DNA of 64,000 bases from Litoditis marina (lineage: Eukaryota; Nematoda; Chromadorea; Rhabditida; Rhabditidae). Of the stretch, positions 13,725 through 35,871 are shown piece by piece. How positions within the stretch are numbered: position 1 is the stretch's first letter; every line of letters begins with the position of its first letter. The stretch lies in assembly GCA_964036275.1 (NCBI GenBank), contig OZ038434.1:22991879-23055878 (forward strand), in the 5' to 3' direction. Both the position numbers and the translations under genes were made by a program. The notes under the pieces are model-generated. The model was given only the letters and a program-made list of their open reading frames with translations, was not told the origin of the DNA and did no database searches.

Positions 13725-15223
13725 AAGAGAGAGATAGACAGAGACGAATCTAGAGGGTAACCAACCTCCTATTCTGGTACCACGCTTTGAGAGAAACACA
13801 GAGAGATAGAGATAGAGAGAGATGGAGAGAAAGATATAAAAGAGAAAAAGAGAGAAAAAACGAGAGAAATAGACGAACCTCCTATTCTGGTACCACGTTT
13901 TGACCTGCGTGTCTGACAGTCCCATCCTGTGTGCCAGATCCATTCTGTCCTGTACACTCAGGTACTTTTGCTTGTCGAAAGTGTTCTCCAACTCCTGAAG
14001 TTGTTTGTCGGTGAAGATGGTTCGTGCCTTCCGTGCCTTTTTTGTACCATTCGGACTGTGTTCTGAGGGTGGGCTGCCGCGCAGCGAATCTTCCCCCAAA
14101 GGGCTGCCGCGCAGTGGACTCGCGCGACACTCCTCAGACGAGGCGCGCGGCTCCGACTCTGAAATCGAGGATATAGTCGCCGTCTGGAGAATATGTGAAG
14201 GATACGGTGGCTATACTTTCGGATGTGTTGATTTCGACTATGTACATTCACTTACAGGAAACCTATTTTTATTAATAGTTAAAGGTTTGTGATAAGTTCA
14301 CTATAAAAAATTACAACTTTCACAAATTAAACGCAAGACACCCAATTTTCACAGGTTGTAATATTCAAAATTATGTGTTTAGTTTTACTTATGTAGTTTT
14401 TATACATTTACAGTTGACCTGCCCCAAAACTACAGTACACAAAAACGTTCTTAATAGTAGAAAGGTATATCAACTGTCACTTCAAATTCTGACCACAGGT
14501 TCGTACCCCGTCTAAGGCCTAATTGCCAGTTGACCTGCCCAAAACTACCGTACACAAAGTGGATTAGTGTTACAAAAGATGTATTATTAGTGTAATTAGT
14601 AGTGGAACAATGTGCAAATGGGCTAATCCGAAAAGTGGCTAAACACTATCATTTTCCGGCTGAATTCTGGCAAATTGCCCGAAATTGGCCCCCGTTTGGA
14701 TTGTTCGAATCGTACGTTCGAGTGCACAGAAAAGATAGACAGACAGGATGGACAATTATAAAAATGAAAGAGATAGTATAGAGTGTGATGGTACAGAAGA
14801 CTATGGTTTTGTACAGGTTTTACAGGGACAACAAGTTTTACAACGAAAATTTTGTATGTTAGTTTTTGAGACTGTATGTTTAACAAAATAGATGATGATT
14901 GTAATTAACGTTAAATGTGACGACGAAAAGGTCTTTTTTGAGATTCGAGATACAAACCATAGCGAATTACAAATTCTAATTTTGTTTGTAAAACTGAATA
15001 AAACTGAATTCAATCAATACGTATGAAACTAACCGGTGCTGGTGTTGTGTTCAGTTTGCGAATGAAGAATATCGGAGATTCGGAAGGATGACGTCATCTT
15101 GCCACCGCCTTCCGAGCGAATTGGAGAGGTGCCAGAAAGGGAATCTGGCATGGTTCCAAGGAGGGAATTCGTGGTGGGACCACCCAGACAGAAAATGAAT
15201 TGGCGCGGGTCCAACAAACTCAT
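11836..15223 (-). CDS. ceh-30/ceh-31-like: BarH-class homeobox transcription factor, copy B (complete)
   Basis: Complete BarH paralogue, convergent with copy A. Exons on the minus strand: 15223-15034, 14158-13879 and 12127-11836. They total 762 nt and give 253 residues with matching phases (1, then 2). Residues 47-53 read FRISDIL, which resembles the FIL/eh1-like repressor motif of BarH proteins. Residues 64-104 are acidic and Ser/Pro-rich. The homeodomain runs from about residue 105 to 164, with Bar hallmarks VKTWYQNRR. The tail begins with [18 protein letters not shown] and then becomes Gly/Pro/Met-rich. I chose the ATG at 15223 as the first in-frame Met of the open stretch; no strong trans-splice acceptor precedes it. 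Intron 2 (12128-13878) is GA-rich on the plus strand, carries a duplicated exon end at 13755-13790, and has eight CACGTG E-boxes near the last exon. The homeobox exon is nearly identical to copy A, while the last exon is not. Confidence 0.92.
12164..12478. promoter_or_regulatory. Cluster of eight CACGTG E-boxes
   Basis: Eight perfect CACGTG palindromes in about 315 bp at the 3' end of intron 2 of BarH copy B, often as TCACGTGA. CACGTG is the core site for bHLH and bHLH-Zip factors. The density suggests either a regulatory element or a palindromic repeat; the sequence alone does not tell. Confidence 0.5.
12840..13235 (+). repeat. GA-rich tract in BarH-B intron 2
   Basis: Purine tract on the plus strand, so pyrimidine-rich in the BarH-B transcript. 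It includes duplicated segments around GAGAGATAATTGGGAGGGAA (12857) and GATAATTGAGAGAGAATC (12984). Confidence 0.9.
13755..13790 (-). repeat. Copy of the homeobox exon end with splice donor (BarH-B)
   Basis: Read on the minus strand, the segment repeats the last part of the homeobox exon (AAGCGTGGTACCAGAATAGG then AGGTTGG). It lies about 90 bases downstream of the true donor, with a GA/CT tract on each side. The same duplicate is at 1000-1030 in copy A. Confidence 0.9.
13755..14745. repeat. Right arm of the BarH inverted duplication
   Basis: Reverse-complement partner of 170-1030. It contains the homeobox exon of copy B and its upstream intron. Similarity fades before exon 1 of copy B (15034-15223), so I cannot say whether that exon is also duplicated beyond the left edge of the window. 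Confidence 0.9.
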
Positions 15224-15840
15224 CTCGGGGGGGGATACGGTAGGGTAATGAGAGGAATTGCGACTAAACGAGAAAACGACGATGATTGGCTCGATTGCGA
15301 GGGGCGGGGCTTAGCGGGGGGGGGTATGAGGAAGGAGAGAGGGAGGGAAAAAAGGGAGAGAGAGAGAGAGAGGAAGATTAGAGAGAGAGAGGAGAGAGGG
15401 AAGAGAGAGAAAAGGACAGAGAGGAAAGGTTTGAAAATCATGAGCTATGAGTTTTCCCATTTCATGAATAAAATGAACCTTCAAACATGGAAACACTGAT
15501 GAATCACACATTTCACATACAGTAGATTTTGTCAATATAAATGTTTTGATTTTGAACTTTTCTAAACCAGTGCAACATGAGACGCAATTAAAACTTTCAG
15601 GCAAATGTTCTAAGAAGTGAGCCGAAGTCAGCCAACTGAAAATAAGAAATATAACGTATTATCTAAGAATGTAACTGTTTTATATTTCCTGTTTCAAAAG
15701 AAGCAAAGTTCATTGAGTTTCTCCACATATTAGTGAAACATCTTCAAATTCAAAATACCATTGAAGTGTTATTGTCAAAACAGGCATAGAGAATAGGATA
15801 CCCAAGTAAAACATAGTTTTCCAAAAAAGTTCTTCATTGT

Positions 15841-16013
15841 GTCAGTTCCCATGTGAAGTGACGTTACCTCAGGTTCCGTGAACTTCCGGTCACGTGTGAA
15901 ACGACGTGTGACGTGTGAACGTGTACATTCTCACGCTTCTTCTCACTCGAAGTGCGAGCAAAGTGACACCTTTTATGGGCAGATGGGAACTGCACGGGAG
16001 GTTATAGGGGCTG
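15841..16013 (-). mobile_element. Repeat with CCTATAACCTCCCGTG end, copy 1
   Basis: Minus-strand copy of a roughly 165 bp family. Conserved blocks are CCTATAACCTCCCGTG, CCCATCTGCCCATAAAAGG, TGTACACGTTCACACGT and TCACGTGACCGGAAG. Plus-strand copies are at 17262 and 18121. All three lie within 2.5 kb. Confidence 0.85.
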
Positions 16014-16455
16014 GTAATTGTCGTATTGAGTTCTAAACAGAATTCTTAACCAAGATTCACTGAATTTTCAAGTTGTTGAAAGTTAGGTTATGAAAAGACC
16101 GCTCTCTAGAAATAGTTGACTGTTTTCGTGAAATCCCTCGCAACATACCTCGTGAGGTTTTCTCGTAGTCCAGACAGAATTTTGTGAGGGAATCAAGTAT
16201 GTTTTGACTTTCGGTCTCTTTCCATCTTATTTTCTCTTATTTTCTCTTTATCTCTTTTCTTTCTTTTTCATTTTCTTTCCCTTTTGTCTGTCTCGCCATT
16301 TCTGTAGTCGAAATGCTATACTAAACAGTTTCAAAACTCAAGTGTTATTATATCGCAATGGACACTTTGGGGGATAAACCAGAGTGGCCGCAACCTGTCA
16401 GATCTTCCGCAAACAACTAGTACCAGCTATACTAGAAGTAAATTGAATACTCACG

Positions 16456-16929
16456 TTAAAGGGACCGTACCTCTATAATGTGCAATGTAGGTAATTTTTG
16501 AGAAAAGAAAAAAGTCATTTATTCTGTTTTGAGATAAAAGTTCATACCGTACGAACAAAAAGTTCAAAAAACTACATTATTACGGAGCAAATAAGAAGCC
16601 AACAGGATTTGGGTTACTGTAATGCAGCAATCCTTAATCTATCACTGCTTTGTAGTTTTCATGATATTCAGAAATCGTTTTTCACAGATTTCAAATTGGT
16701 AATTTTGGCCATGTTTTGACTATGGTTTCGTATTTTTATGGACATTTTGAAAATTTTGTACGTAGGTGAACTCGGCGGTGTATGTACGTGCGCGTGGTAG
16801 CGCCACATTTTTGAGAACACGGAGCAAGACAGGCAGTCGACACCTATATGAATGATTTCTGTTTTTTAATGTGAACAATATCGACTAATCAGCTCGAACC
16901 TCCAAATTAAAGAGGAACGGTCCCTTTAA
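16456..16929. mobile_element. TTAA-ended inverted-repeat element (474 bp)
   Basis: Begins TTAAAGGGACCGT and ends ACGGTCCCTTTAA. TTAA at both ends is the target signature of piggyBac-type elements. There is no coding capacity, so it is non-autonomous. A paralogous segment at about 20672-20790 lacks the insertion (empty site). The right end (AGCTCGAACCTCCAAATTA) also occurs diverged at about 1655-1695. Confidence 0.85.
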
Positions 16930-17261
16930 GTTTGCTTCCTAATGAGACATCGTACACGTTTTCATTGCACGTCAATGAATTCTGCTGAGTTTAACATGCT
17001 TCACGTGACTCTGCAATTGACTAACAGCATATATTTTTCAGTCTACTCGGGAAAAGATGGAATCTGTTAGGTATCTCGTGAATTTCACTCCAAATTTCCA
17101 GTGCAAGTTAATGTTGCTTTATCACGTTGTGCTTGTAGTGTGATGTTTTTTTGGGGGAAAATACGTTATGGCGTATATTAAGTACAAAATAGAACAAAGT
17201 TTTTGTTGTTTTCTATATTTCATGATACAAGAACACCTCGCTCCTGGAAACGATCTCTGCC

Positions 17262-17416
17262 AGTCCATATAACCTCCCGTGTTTATTCCCATCTGCCCAT
17301 AAAAGGTGTCACTTTTAACACTTCCTCGAGTGAGAAGATACGTGATAACGTACACGTTCACACGTTCAACCATCGTTTTATCACGTGACCGAAGGCTCAC
17401 GGAGCCTGAGCTAACG
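17262..17416 (+). mobile_element. Repeat with CCTATAACCTCCCGTG end, copy 2
   Basis: Plus-strand copy of the family described at 15841, the most diverged of the three. ATAACCTCCCGTG and CATCTGCCCATAAAAGGTG are intact. Confidence 0.8.
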
Positions 17417-17798
17417 TGACTAGTCTTGAAACTCCCAACTCTTGAGATTTTTGTGTTTCGAAATGTTTCGGCATTCACACAACTAGGATTTTTTTGAACC
17501 TCCCACATTGTGAGCGTGAAACTAAACACAGTGGAAGTGAAATTCACGCTAAATAGTTCATTCCGAGTTTTGTTGGTTTCTGGGAAGTTAAACAGATGGT
17601 AAATATTTGTGTATTAATACATATCAACAATTTCAGATTTCACCAAAACTATTACTTGAACGGATCGTTGCAAAACAGCTTTAATTATGAGCATGTCGAT
17701 CTGTTACTGTTAATTATAAAAACATTGATTTAAATGGTTGTAACAATCGGAAACCATTTCACGAAGTTCCACTTTGCGTTTTGCCGTCTTGTCTTTTC

Positions 17799-17994
17799 CA
17801 TTCCTACGGAGACTCCTACAGTAAGATTTCGAACCTTCGATCGGAGATTGATCGGAGAAGTTGAGGATTTTCGTACCTCCTACTCGTTCTCAGGTAGAGT
17901 AAATACACGAGAGCTTTTTCCATGACTATATTTTCAGCTTCACAACAGCCTTTGGACAGTTTTTATGGTTACTGTAGGAGTCTCAGTAGGAATG
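17799..17994. mobile_element. Inverted-repeat element with CATTCCTACTGAGA ends, copy 2
   Basis: Ends CATTCCTACGGAGACTCC and GGAGTCTCAGTAGGAATG, 196 bp. The interior is related to the copies at 4611 and 61992 (CTCGTTCTC, CACAACAGCCTTTGG). Confidence 0.85.
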
Positions 17995-18120
17995 GCTTGA
18001 TCTGATATGTCTGATATGTTTTGACAAAAATGTACCCAACTACGAGTAAAAGGATCAAAAAATGATTCGATGTGAAGGTGAACGAGTTGGTTTTCAGGTT
18101 GAAACGTCAGTTAACAGTCC

Positions 18121-18283
18121 CCTATAACCTCCCGTGCAGTTCCCATCTGCCCATAAAAGGTGTCACTTTTCACACTTTGTTCTCACTGCCAGTGAGAAAA
18201 GACGTGAGAATGTACACGTTCACACGTCACACGTCGTTTTCACACGTGACCGGAAGTTCACAAAGCCTTGGGTACCGTCACAT
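18121..18283 (+). mobile_element. Repeat with CCTATAACCTCCCGTG end, copy 3
   Basis: Plus-strand copy, closest to copy 1. Both continue into a CACATGGGAACT/AGTTCCCATGTG block beyond the main body. Confidence 0.85.
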
Positions 18284-18342
18284 CACATGGGAACTGTAAT
18301 ACGAATACAGTATAACGTTCCAAGTAGTTATGCTCATATTCT

Positions 18343-18522
18343 GGCGGCGTAGCGATCCTTCAAAAATCTCATGAGATAGCTCATGAGCTATTCGCATGAG
18401 CTTCTTAAGAGACTCCATTGATTGCTATGCTACAACATCGAGAGTTCATGAGTAGTTCATGAGGTATCTCATGAGAAACTAATATGAACTTCTCATGAGA
18501 TTGGAGGGATTGCTAGGCCACC
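18343..18522 (+). mobile_element. 180 bp GGCGGCGTAGC-ended element, copy 1
   Basis: Starts GGCGGCGTAGCGATCC and ends GGATTGCTAGGCCACC. The interior is rich in CTCATGAG palindromes. The copy at 50833-51012 is also 180 bp and matches in reverse complement across the whole interior. Confidence 0.9.
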
Positions 18523-19079
18523 TGAATTGAGATGGTAATAACTGACAGTAGTTTGTGAATTACTTGTGTACATTGTTGCGTGTTCGAAGAACAACTTATT
18601 TTCCATGATGATAGTTGGAATGAACGTTTAGCATTTATACGGAACACCTCGGAAATCAACTATTAGAAAAACAATATGTAAACGTTATTGGGTTTCTAGA
18701 GTGTGATTTAATGAATCAGGTGTTTTAAGAACATGTTATAATATACAATTAAATGAGTGAAAGAAAGGCAAATTTTCTTATATTAATTTAAACTTTTTGG
18801 TTAATTTTGATTGCATCGTTTCGCCGTTAAATCTCTTATATAGTATCTCTTGGGACAAGTGCTATTCTTCGCTTCCGGAAACTTTGCCGATAAAAAGAGA
18901 CAGAAGTGATAATTTGCGGTGGTTGCCTTCACGTTTTACGCACCTGTAACTAGCCTTTTTTGCGCCTTTTTCATGTGCTTTGTTCACGTTTTTGGAGGAA
19001 AAGATGTGCTTTTTCAAGTGAAAAAAGAACAATAAGAGCAGTGAGTTGGGGGGAAATTGGAGGGTAAGTTGGAAAGGTG

Positions 19080-19340
19080 AAAAAGGAGGGGAAGAAGAAG
19101 AGGGAGTTAGTGCGATATTGAGAGGGAGTGAAAAGAGATAGAGAAGAGAGAGGTGAGAGAGAGTGAGAGGAGAACAAGAAGACAAGTAAGAGAGAGAGAA
19201 AGAGAAAAAGAAAGGGAGAGAAAGAGAGCGAGAACGAGAGAGATGGAGAGAGAAGAAGAGAACGAGAGAGAAACAGAGAGAGATGAAGAGAGAAAGAGAG
19301 AGATAGAGAGAGAGATAAAGATAGAGGGAGGAGAGGAAGA
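19080..19340 (+). repeat. GA-rich tract
   Basis: Purine-rich on the plus strand. Open frames through it are low-complexity RE-type translations. Confidence 0.9.
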
Positions 19341-19756
19341 GGGACTTCAAGTTTGATAGGTATAGTTTGCTCAACGTGTTGAGACTACTACAGTACACAT
19401 CAAAAATCATGGTTGTATTCTAATCCAAACTTCAACGTCCTTCAAAAATATCTGGAAATTGGTAGGAAACCTTAATGAAATGCAAACGTTGTCAACCTTT
19501 TTGATGCCTGAAACGTGTGTGTTTATTCTTTGGAGTCTTAGTATGCAAAACTGTATGTGTAAGAAAGAAAGAGAGATGGGTAGAGAGATAGATTGGCAGA
19601 AAGAAAGAGAGAACGAGGAAGAGATAGAGAATAAGGAGAGAAAGATAGAGATATAGAGATACTTTCATCTCCCCTCCTTATTGTTTCACCTCTATCATAA
19701 ACAATCATCCCGCCACAGGTCAACGGTGTCAGTAATTACCGTAATGAACCGGAAGG

Positions 19757-19853
19757 TTAAAGGCACCTGATCGGTTGAATTACGAGCCGCGCACCTATTT
19801 GGAGCCTCGTTGCGCAACACGCAGCGCGAACAATGGTGGAGCAGTGCCTTTAA
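19757..19853. mobile_element. TTAA-ended mini-element (97 bp)
   Basis: Begins TTAAAGGCAC and ends GTGCCTTTAA, a perfect 10 bp inverted terminus that includes TTAA. A lone left end (CGTTAAAGGCACGGGAG) is at 6290. Confidence 0.65.
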
Positions 19854-20099
19854 GGGAAGCCGCACACAGCGTGAACAGGATACTTGACATTATTGCGCAT
19901 ATACGCAATTGCACACACAAAACACACCGGAAGTGGATACAGTAAGACAATTGGGGAAGGTAAACATGAGATGTTGGGGGACATAATTAGGAGATTAGTA
20001 TACTCCGATTCACTCATACGCAACCCTCTACAGTAACCCCTGATAAATTAATCACACATAACAAGTTATGTCCGTATTAATGTGGTTGTTTGATCTACA

Positions 20100-20300
20100 A
20101 TGAACCGTGACCGCTGGGCAAAAGTCATGTTGGAATGGTGTCCCATTGATGCACCGAGAGCAACAGGAAGACCGAAACAACGAAGGAGGGATGAATTCGG
20201 AGAAGCTGTTAGAAGAACGTGGATGAGAACTGCCAGGGAAGAGCGAACAACTTGGAGAGATTACATGTTACGGCGAATCGTACTGGTTCTCATTCCGTAA
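20100..20300 (+). pseudogene. C-terminal tail of a non-LTR (LINE) reverse transcriptase
   Basis: The open frame has the conserved C-terminal pattern of endonuclease/reverse-transcriptase proteins: RWAKVMLEWCP, then GRPKQRRRDEF, then W-R-A-E-R-W spacing (RTWMRTAREERTTW). The rest of the reverse transcriptase is absent upstream, as expected of a 5'-truncated insertion. I infer a LINE, possibly RTE-like; the clade cannot be fixed from this fragment. Confidence 0.7.
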
Positions 20301-20671
20301 TAAATTATTGTATTGTGTCGTATTTTTCGATCTAGATGATATATTTCACGAACTCTGAAAACAACGCAAAAAAAAAATGCAAGGAAAAGAAGAGGATCTC
20401 GGCACTCCATCTTTCTTACGATGAAATTCACTGTACACAGTACGCGTATTTCCAGCTGGCTGACAATTCTACTGCGGTTGCTATATAGGATTTGTCAAAC
20501 CGTTGTGGACACCGTACCATCGATTTCGTATGGGACGGGGTTTGGCGAGCGGCCAGTTCATCTGCGTATCATTGATCTACACACTCTCTCAACTGCTGCC
20601 AGATAATCAACGACCGCTCGTCTCGCATAGCTCAATCAATTGAACCCTCTGCTGTCTTCATGAGGAAAACG

Positions 20672-20800
20672 GCGACTATACTAGAAGTATTATTGAATAG
20701 TCACGAAAAGTTAGCCTTCTAATGAGGAATTGTTCACTTTGTCGTTGCACGTTTCTGAGTTCTGCTGTGTTTAACATGTTTCACGTGACTGTATATGTTT
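20672..20800 (+). repeat. Paralogue of the 16.4/16.95 kb flanks without the TTAA element
   Basis: CTATACTAGAAGTA...TTGAATA-TCACG is followed directly by TTCTAATGAG and a block ending TTCTGCTGTGTTTAACATG. At 16.4-17.0 kb the same two halves are separated by the 474 bp TTAA element. Confidence 0.8.
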
Positions 20801-21126
20801 TCCTGCTGTGTTTGTAGTTTGATCCCGTTTCTTAGCGATCGAAGTTCGTACACTATGACGGGTATCAAACGGGACACAGGTATAGACAAACAGACGGAAA
20901 TATCGTTGAATACCTGTTGATCGAATTCCAGAGTTGCGGTGTCGTTCAGGACTGATGCAAACAGCTTACATCTTGGTCTGTTCTTCGGTGTTTGTAGTTC
21001 GATCCTACACATTTAAGGCATAGTTTCAGAAATTGTGATGTGTATGGCGTTCAAACTACAATTATAATCTGGTCACTTCCTATCACAACTTTTTCGACTA
21101 ATTCTCACTATAGTTCGTACCATTCC

Positions 21127-21323
21127 TATAGTCGTCGCCAACCGAAAGGTGGAAGGGTACTGTATATCTCACTTTCCGTTGTGTACGCACACATGTCTTC
21201 CATGTCAAAGCCTCCCCATTGAGTTCTCTGATGGCGCAGTGGCTCGCGCCCAACTACGAATCTTTTGCTCACAGGTTCGATTCTAGCGAGAGACGGAAAC
21301 TTATAAATTTGGCACTCACTATA
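21127..21323 (+). mobile_element. TATAGT-ended element with tRNA-like module, copy 2
   Basis: Full-length plus-strand copy. A-box-like GATGGCGCAGTGGCTCGCGCC and B-box GGTTCGATTC are present; the ends are TATAGTCGTCGCC and CACTATA. Confidence 0.85.
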
Positions 21324-23247
21324 CGGGAAGTTCAGGTGGGTTGTCTCAACCCAACAGCCGTACTCACAGAAAGAACTTTACTGAATGAATACTGTTACTT
21401 TCATCGTTCTTTCATTCTATTACCACTAATTTTCCTCAATAATGATTATTGTTACATTTATTTTGATAACATATATCTCGTATTTCGAATTGCCACAATT
21501 CGAAATCAATACAATTCGATCCCCCATAATGAGATCTCTTGTGTACGTATAGCAGCTAAACACACAGTTGCGAAATACATTTCCTGGCTTTTATTTTCAC
21601 TTTCCATTTTTCATTCAGATGAATGAGTATGCATATCATTATTTCTAGTTCTAGTTTATTGTTAAATTAAGTTACTCATTCAAACAAAATATACCTGTGT
21701 TTTTGTAATAGTTCGATGCTATAGTTTTAACTTTGAACCATGGATCGTACGATTTTAAATGTTTAACTAGCACATGATTTAAAATTTTGTTATTCCGGTT
21801 GTAATGAATTCTGATAACCGGTCAAAAATATTGTTATAAACTTTTCATGCATTTATCGTCCAATTCAACTGTTTTTGAGCGGCTCACAACAACTTGAATT
21901 GTAATTAAAATGAAATAGTTATCATATTATTCCTCATTTGTACGAAACATACACATCATAATTCATTAATTTGAAATAATAAAACAAGATGTCAATCATT
22001 AATTTGTTTTCATTTCAATACAAATAAACCGAACATAAATATTGTGACATCATTTCGCTTTATTAAAATAGTATTTTCGTGTTATTATGCACTTCTATGA
22101 ATAGATTTCGAAAGCTGCACCAAAACAGCCGATTTTATATTGATTTGTTCAAAGGTTCATGTATTATGCGTATATAACGTGGATCGCTGGTTATATTATC
22201 CAACTGGATTTTCAAATGCAACTCTGCTTAATCGTTTTACTAAAAATGTTTTCATCTTTTACAAACAAGACCAGCATAACTGCACATTAAATTATCATTC
22301 ATCAAAATTAGGACACACAAAATAATTAAAAAGCAGGGTGAATTGTTCAGCTTGCAGCATCTTTCAACTAAGTAAAATTTATTATTGATTATATTCTTAT
22401 ATTCTTATCCAATATTTATGAGCTATGTGTACGGTTAAGTTGCAACTGATTCAAGACAATGTCGTTTTTGGTCTATAATTCGTTCATTATGGCGGGGATC
22501 CCACCACAACTGAGATTCTCAGCTTCAACGTTGCCAAATACCTAATGATTTCCGTTTTTCGCACAGTTTCCCACAGCCCCACGTGGTTGCATCGATTTTC
22601 GATTATGTGTTCGTTTTGCAATATTATCTCGCCCAATAACTATTCGGTTTTTGAAATCTCGGATTTCATGCTCTAAAATTTCCTTATCTCAGTTCTTTCG
22701 ATTCATCGTTTTTGCTAGGTTTAAAACCGTTCGGATCTTAACCATTGTTTACTTGGTTGAGTATTAGATGTGTACTCTTTGACTATGGCATTCCCAAACT
22801 TCCGATTTCACCATGGCAAACAAAAATGTGGGCGGGGCTTCAACATTCTGGGTTTGCCATGGTCAAGATTTTCTCAGAGAAAGTGGAAGTCATTGTACTT
22901 TTCCAGAGAAAAATCTGATCAAGACAGCTGTAGTTGAACCTGTCGAGTTCCTAATTCAACGAATGCATTCAGCAGTTTCGTTTTTATCCTATGCAGTTGA
23001 AACAACATAACTGTTATACTAATTCATTTGTTCATATGCATGAGAACCGACTTCAATCGAAAATGACTTAACTACATGAACTTGAGAAAAGGGGGAAAAG
23101 AAAAAATAAACTAACACAACATTTAGACATGAAATCTGATAATGCGAAGAAAATCACTGAAAGAGGCAAATAGTAAGAATGTTGGCTTTTCCCTGTTCTT
23201 GCGAACAGTTTCTCTCCTTTTTTCCTTAAAAAGAAACGTTCGATTCA

Positions 23248-23298
23248 GGGGGGGGGGGGGGGGGGGGGAAGCTAGTTTAGGCACCCCGGGGTACCTAA
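23248..23298. repeat. G21 tract next to a 24 bp palindrome
   Basis: Twenty-one G at 23248-23268. After six bases comes TTTAGGCACCCC/GGGGTACCTAAA (23275-23298), a near-perfect palindrome with one mismatch pair. Both structures could block replication. Confidence 0.95.
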
Positions 23299-24017
23299 AC
23301 ATAACGTTGTGAGCGCCAAAACAGCCTAAAACATGTAAGCCATTGTGAATTACGTTTGTTAGTTTGAATATGAAATGGTATCTATCTGTATTCTTCAGGA
23401 GCTCTTTTGTAAAACTTAATGAGATTTCGCTGGTAGGTTGATCATAAGAACAACCAGACCAAAGTTTTTCATTAATTAGTCCAAGCATAGTAGGAACCCG
23501 AATCAGTTTGTTGTTTCGTGGTCAGCGTTATTCAGTTTTCAGATAGCTCTGCTTCTTTTATGGTCTGTGATTCACTTGTCATTTTTTCTAGTGGGACGTT
23601 TATAACTTCATTACTTTTCTATATTCTACAGGGACATTCACTTCATGCTCCAAACTCTTTCTTTCAGTATTTTCATCTATCGAATTGATTTAGGATAAAA
23701 TCTTCTTTGACCTCGATTTTTCTCCAAATGTCGAGGACTCTTTGCCCCAGTTTGAGCAATTCAGCTAATCTATGCATTTCGTAGTATGATCCTGATTCCC
23801 AGCCGAATGTCGTAGAATATCTGTAGTTTAGTGGATCCAGCTGAACAGTGTCCTTTTTGTTATTGTTATATTTATTTAAGACAAAAATATTTGTTGTCAT
23901 TAAGACTTTTTGGATGTTATTATGGAAATATGTGCTCAGTGAAAGGTGCCACTCAAAATCGTTTCGAACCTGATTCAAGACGAATTTGGTGCTACTTTTT
24001 AGTTGGATCTCCTTTCT

Positions 24018-24045
24018 TTTTAGTCGAATGTCGGAGATTTCATTC
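24018..24045 (+). repeat. Copy of the RASEF start region (acceptor plus ATG)
   Basis: TTTTAGTCGAATGTCGGAGA occurs here and again at the true RASEF start (24296-24315). A weaker match (CCGAATGTCG) is near 23803. The copied ATG frame soon leaves the RASEF reading. Confidence 0.8.
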
Positions 24046-24126
24046 GGTAGTTTGATCAATTCCTATGTTTTCCTTATTTTGTAGTTTGATTTCCTCCCCT
24101 TCCACCCGGTTATTGATTCTGCAATT

Positions 24127-24254
24127 TATAGTCGTCGCCAACGGAAAGGCAGAAGTGTACTGTATATATAAATATCTGCTGTGTACGGCAGTGGTCTTTT
24201 GCACGTCGATACGGTTCCGGCGAAAGACGAACATTTATAAATTTAGCACCCCTC
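24127..24254 (+). mobile_element. TATAGT-ended element with tRNA-like module, copy 3 (internally deleted)
   Basis: The left end TATAGTCGTCGCCAACGG and the B-box/right end are kept. About 70 bp including the A-box region is missing. It lies immediately upstream of the RASEF start. Confidence 0.8.
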
Positions 24255-24304
24255 ATCCGTGGTCTTTGTACTCTGTAATTTGATCTCATTTGAGTTTTAG
24301 TCGA

Positions 24305-35871
<11,567 letters not shown>

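Larger units (their letters stand above)
15224..24304. other. Gene-poor interval upstream of BarH-B and RASEF
   Basis: About 9 kb between two divergently transcribed genes. I see only transposon-like repeats, GA tracts (15330-15430, 19080-19340, 19560-19660), a LINE tail and AT-rich DNA (21400-22450). Promoters of BarH-B and RASEF must lie here, but no core element could be recognised. Confidence 0.65.

Noticed and set aside
23123..23488. 121-codon minus-strand open frame
   Set aside because: It crosses the G21 tract (poly-Pro) and has no recognisable domain or splice context.
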